A DNA stretch of 8,478 nt from Verrucomicrobiota bacterium (lineage in GTDB: Bacteria > Verrucomicrobiota > Verrucomicrobiia > Opitutales > UBA2995): the NCBI GenBank assembly GCA_027297085.1, contig JAPUIL010000595.1, positions 1 to 8,478 of the forward strand, in the 5' to 3' direction. Below, piece after piece: positions 5,736 to 8,478 of the stretch. Every line of letters begins with the position of its first letter. Within the stretch, counting starts at the first letter, position 1. The position numbers and the translations under genes were made by a program. The notes under the pieces were generated by a model. The model saw only the letters and a list, made by a program, of their open reading frames with translations. It was not told where the DNA came from and made no database searches.

Positions 5736-8025
5736 CTTGCGCACAGTCATTTCATTATTTTTTTCGGTATTCGTTCTTGGGATACCGACGAAACTGACCC
5801 AGGCCGGCGACCGTGCCCTCATCCTCGATGGACCCAGCGTAACTAAACTGGACTGGAACACCCGCGCACCCAGATTTGCCGATTTGAACGGCGATGGTAT
5901 TCCTGACATCGCCCTGATTAATAATTCGCAGGGCAAAATTGAATTTCTGATTCAGAAGAACGGCAAGTCCAAGGCACGCAGGGTCGGTAAACCGGCCTCC
6001 AAGGCCAAGTGGGAACCTGATCTTGAGGATGACTGGTTTGAAAAACGCTTCATGGTCCTGGAACAAACTGCCTTTGACCTGGGACTGGCCGATTTCAACA
6101 ACGATGGCCTCATCGATATGGCGATGACCGGTAACCGGGATGCGTTATCGATCTTTCTGCAGGACAAGGAGGGGGAATTTGAACAAGCCTGGAGCTTTGA
6201 TGAGTTCAGCCCAAAACAACGGGGAAGAACCCTGAAAATAGAAGACATCAACGGGGATAAACAACCGGATATCATCGTTCTGGGAACCAAAAAAATCCTA
6301 GTACTCCTGAAGTTAAAAAATGAACTCGATTTTCAAATCACGGAATTTTACGTCGAAGAGAATGCAGCGTGGAGTCTTAAAACTCCCGACCTGAATGAGG
6401 ATGGCCAGCCGGATCTGCTTTATTTTCATTCCAACCAGAATGCTCAATTTCTAGCTCTCCGCCTCCAAACGGAACCTGGTAAATTTGGCCCGGAAATTCC
6501 AATTAAATTCAGTTCCAGCATCTACGCTCAGCTACCGGATGGAAAAACGAAGCAACCCAGGTTTATTTATTCGGATGTGCGCACCGGACAGATCAAAACG
6601 TTTACCATAGATAAGGAGAGTTTTAAGAAAAATCAGGCCTTCAAGGATATCCAGTCTTTTACCTACCCACTCAACTCAACCATTCGTAACGCAGCTCTCT
6701 ATACCTGGGGTGACATTAATGGTGATCGACGCACTGACCTGGTTATTGGAGATTCCGAAGGAGCCCAGATTCAGGTGTTTCTTCAGGATAAGAATGGTCT
6801 CTTTTCCATTCAGAAAAATTTCCCTGCTTTCGCCTATCTCGACGGGGTTTCGATTCTACGGCATCCCAAAACGAAAAAGCCGGTTATCTTCCAAATCAGT
6901 CAAAAAGAACGCATGGCTGGTATCTCTCAAATGTCCAAGGACGACGACCTGCCTTTCCCTACACTCTTACCGCTGGAAGGGGAACCAGTCGTCCTGCTAT
7001 CGAACAGCGAAACCAATCGTAAATTCCAAGGACTGCTTCTTATTGAAAAAATCAAACGTGACTATCACCTGACGGAATACAACTTGAATGAAGACGGGAA
7101 ATGGGAGGCTACCCGGGTAAAGCTGGATGACCTGAGCAACGAACCCCGCGGATTGATGCTAGTTTACCTCGAGAAGGATACGCCATTCCTGGTCGTATTA
7201 GCTCAACGGGAGGCGGCACTCTTCCTCAAGCGTGGAAAAGAAGGCTGGGAAGAAACCGCCGTGGATGCTGCCTTAAGAAAGACGCTTCTGTACAACCTGG
7301 CTGCCGACCGTATTAACTTTACAGATACGGATGACGATGGTGTTGACGAACTCTTCATCGCTGATACCGGCTTTCTTAGAAAGATCTCCTACGACGCAGA
7401 GACAGATGACTTTAAAATAGACGAGCAATTCAACACACCTAAACGCAAACAGGACGCACATCTCCCCATCCCCTACCAACGGGATAACCCAGAAGATCTG
7501 GTGTATTTTGATCCAAAAGACGATCACCTGTATCGGATAAGAAAAAAGGGCGGCGCTACTCTGCGAGGGAATAACCAAAAAGAGCTGCCGCCGCTTTCAC
7601 CAGTCATCGGCCGGCATATCGATCTAGGCAAAGGCAAATCGGCCTTATTGATTGGAGGTGAAAAACGATTTTACCTGCTACCGGATTCCGGCGATCGCTG
7701 GAAGATCGATTATGACAAATCGTTTTACGAGCCGCAGACTGACAATGTGCGTTTCTCCTTTCTATTTACGACCAACCGACTAGACAATATGAACGCGGAA
7801 ATCGTAGGTATCGATCCGCAGTCGCATGTCTTTGAGCTCTTTTCTCTTTCGTCCGAGAGTGATTGGTCATCGATACTCGAGTTTACTCTCTTTGATCAAG
7901 TGACTCATCGAGGAAACCAAAAGATCAATTTCCAGCCCAAGGATGCCGGAATTTACGATCTAAACCAGGATGGCAAAGACGACATCATCCTGCTCATCCA
8001 CGACCGGATGTTGATATATTATTAG
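5692..8025 (+). CDS. Exported FG-GAP/VCBS repeat (beta-propeller) protein
   Basis: Encodes 777 residues from ATG 5692. A hydrophobic stretch (about residues 17-33, TVISLFFSVFVLGIP, then TKLTQA|GD) is a signal peptide with an unusually long n-region. A TTG at 5737, directly after the upstream stop, would give a shorter, more canonical one. Seven copies of the FG-GAP/VCBS calcium-loop signature D-x-(N/D)-x-D-G/K-x-x-D are visible, starting at Asp64 (DLNGDGIPD), 134 (DFNNDGLID), 185 (DINGDKQPD), 233 (DLNEDGQPD), 341 (DINGDRRTD), 545 (DTDDDGVDE) and 756 (DLNQDGKDD). In known proteins such repeats form blades of a seven-bladed, integrin-alpha-like propeller that binds Ca2+ and other proteins or sugars. 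Spacing is regular (48-70) only for the first four, so later blades are degenerate or belong to a second propeller. No enzymatic motif is seen. A periplasmic or surface binding role is inferred. It is the last gene of the run and converges on the RAYT relic. Confidence 0.85.
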   Translation: MAFIKRAFCVPKQTSLRTVISLFFSVFVLGIPTKLTQAGDRALILDGPSVTKLDWNTRAPRFADLNGDGIPDIALINNSQGKIEFLIQKNGKSKARRVGKPASKAKWEPDLEDDWFEKRFMVLEQTAFDLGLADFNNDGLIDMAMTGNRDALSIFLQDKEGEFEQAWSFDEFSPKQRGRTLKIEDINGDKQPDIIVLGTKKILVLLKLKNELDFQITEFYVEENAAWSLKTPDLNEDGQPDLLYFHSNQNAQFLALRLQTEPGKFGPEIPIKFSSSIYAQLPDGKTKQPRFIYSDVRTGQIKTFTIDKESFKKNQAFKDIQSFTYPLNSTIRNAALYTWGDINGDRRTDLVIGDSEGAQIQVFLQDKNGLFSIQKNFPAFAYLDGVSILRHPKTKKPVIFQISQKERMAGISQMSKDDDLPFPTLLPLEGEPVVLLSNSETNRKFQGLLLIEKIKRDYHLTEYNLNEDGKWEATRVKLDDLSNEPRGLMLVYLEKDTPFLVVLAQREAALFLKRGKEGWEETAVDAALRKTLLYNLAADRINFTDTDDDGVDELFIADTGFLRKISYDAETDDFKIDEQFNTPKRKQDAHLPIPYQRDNPEDLVYFDPKDDHLYRIRKKGGATLRGNNQKELPPLSPVIGRHIDLGKGKSALLIGGEKRFYLLPDSGDRWKIDYDKSFYEPQTDNVRFSFLFTTNRLDNMNAEIVGIDPQSHVFELFSLSSESDWSSILEFTLFDQVTHRGNQKINFQPKDAGIYDLNQDGKDDIILLIHDRMLIYY

Positions 8026-8043
8026 AGAGTTCTCCAAAAGAGA

Positions 8044-8065
8044 GTAGGAGCAAACTTGTTCGCGA
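8044..8065. repeat. Single REP-like palindrome
   Basis: GTAGGAG, then CAAACTTGTT, then CGCGA (22 nt) shares the head GTAGGAG and tail CGCGA of the units at 195-268 but has a different central stem (roughly GCgAAC-TT-GTTCGC with one mismatch). It lies between the convergent ends of the FG-GAP gene (stop at 8025) and the RAYT relic (ends 8074). No inverted partner is found nearby, so it is a lone REP unit. REP sequences beside a RAYT gene are the standard arrangement. Confidence 0.65.
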
Positions 8066-8073
8066 CCTCCATT

Positions 8074-8478
8074 TCATCCCCTAGGGTTTTTCCTTAACCA
8101 ACCCGGATATTTAGTGTCTTTCGTCACCATGCTTTTAAACCAAAACCAGTCATCCCGATTACAGCGAAAGTGCTCACTCGGAGTCTCAGGATTATTCCAT
8201 AAATAACTTAAATAGCGGGCAATTCCTCGTCTCCGCTAAATTTATTGTCAAAGTAACCTCTCTGCCAGACAGGTCCGGTTTTATTCAGAATACGGTTGAT
8301 ACCTATCGCAGTCTTACCCTTGCAACTTTTCATAGCCATACGCAGCTCTCCGTTTTTCAGTCGCATGACAAAAGGAATGTGGTTGGGCATCACAACCGAA
8401 GCAACCGATTCAAAATTCTCCTTTTGATCACAAAGATGTTCAAAAATTATTTTAGGAAAATCCTTATTACAGAGATTC
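8074..8478 (-). pseudogene. Degenerate REP-associated tyrosine transposase (RAYT, Y1/HUH family), N-terminus outside window
   Basis: Read leftward from the right edge, the frame is open: FESVASVVMPNHIPFVM, then a KGKTAIGINRILNK stretch and GPVWQRGYFDNKF-SGDEEL, all typical of RAYT/Y1_Tnp transposases. It then hits TAA at 8210-8208. Shifting frame by one base at about 8218-8219 restores the family's continuation, RYLSYLWNNPETPSEH, through DDWFWFK to a TGA at 8076-8074. The expected 'EEL-x-RYL' join implies a single-base loss. The HUH motif, normally MPNH-I-H, reads MPNH-I-P (codon CCT where CAT/CAC is expected), removing a metal-coordinating histidine. Two independent lesions make an active transposase very unlikely. 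Intact relatives nick and move REP palindromes; the adjacent REP unit fits. A sequencing error could explain the frameshift but not the His-to-Pro change as easily. Confidence 0.82.

Noticed and set aside
5247..5936. 229-codon minus-strand open frame across the junction of the two exported-protein genes
   Set aside because: It is antisense to two well-supported genes, has low-complexity arginine/serine-rich composition and no recognisable domain.

Overview
This window looks like a chromosomal segment of a Gram-negative bacterium, most plausibly a member of the Verrucomicrobiota (Opitutia-like). That assignment is an inference. It rests on the 'xVSPDxxxW ... FVRIQVTQ' style C-terminal tail of the first gene, a set of large exported proteins with weak Shine-Dalgarno sites, an FG-GAP/VCBS propeller protein, and 'GTAGGAG...CGCGA' REP-type palindromes. 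No rRNA or tRNA gene is present to confirm it.

Layout. Positions 1-200 hold the 3' end of a presumed secreted protein on the plus strand. Its last codons run into a paired REP palindrome (195-268). A djlA-type membrane co-chaperone gene follows on the minus strand (321-1097), convergent with the first gene. Between djlA and the divergent downstream genes lies a repeat-rich intergenic stretch (1098-1446) with an exact 18-bp inverted repeat, two diverged 52-bp direct repeats and GGGGTCA/TGACCCC ends. It may be a small non-autonomous element.

From 1447 to 8025 four plus-strand genes lie head to tail: a two-domain PPK2 polyphosphate:AMP phosphotransferase, a secreted trypsin-like S1C (HtrA/Deg-like) protease without PDZ domains, a 604-residue exported protein of unknown function, and a 777-residue exported FG-GAP/VCBS protein. 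The last three overlap one another (14 nt and about 44 nt) and all have signal peptides. They probably form one translationally coupled cell-envelope module, whose joint function I cannot name.

At the right end is a decayed REP-associated tyrosine transposase (RAYT, Y1/HUH family) on the minus strand. It has lost the second histidine of its HUH motif (H-I-P instead of H-I-H) and carries a one-base frameshift that separates the usual '(R)YLxxLWNNP' C-terminal part. A single REP-like palindrome sits 8 bp beyond its end. The window therefore holds REP repeats at both convergent gene junctions together with a dead copy of the kind of enzyme thought to spread them.

Most of the window is ordinary. 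The best candidates for something undescribed are the overlapping protease / unknown / FG-GAP module and the repeat structures with the RAYT relic.
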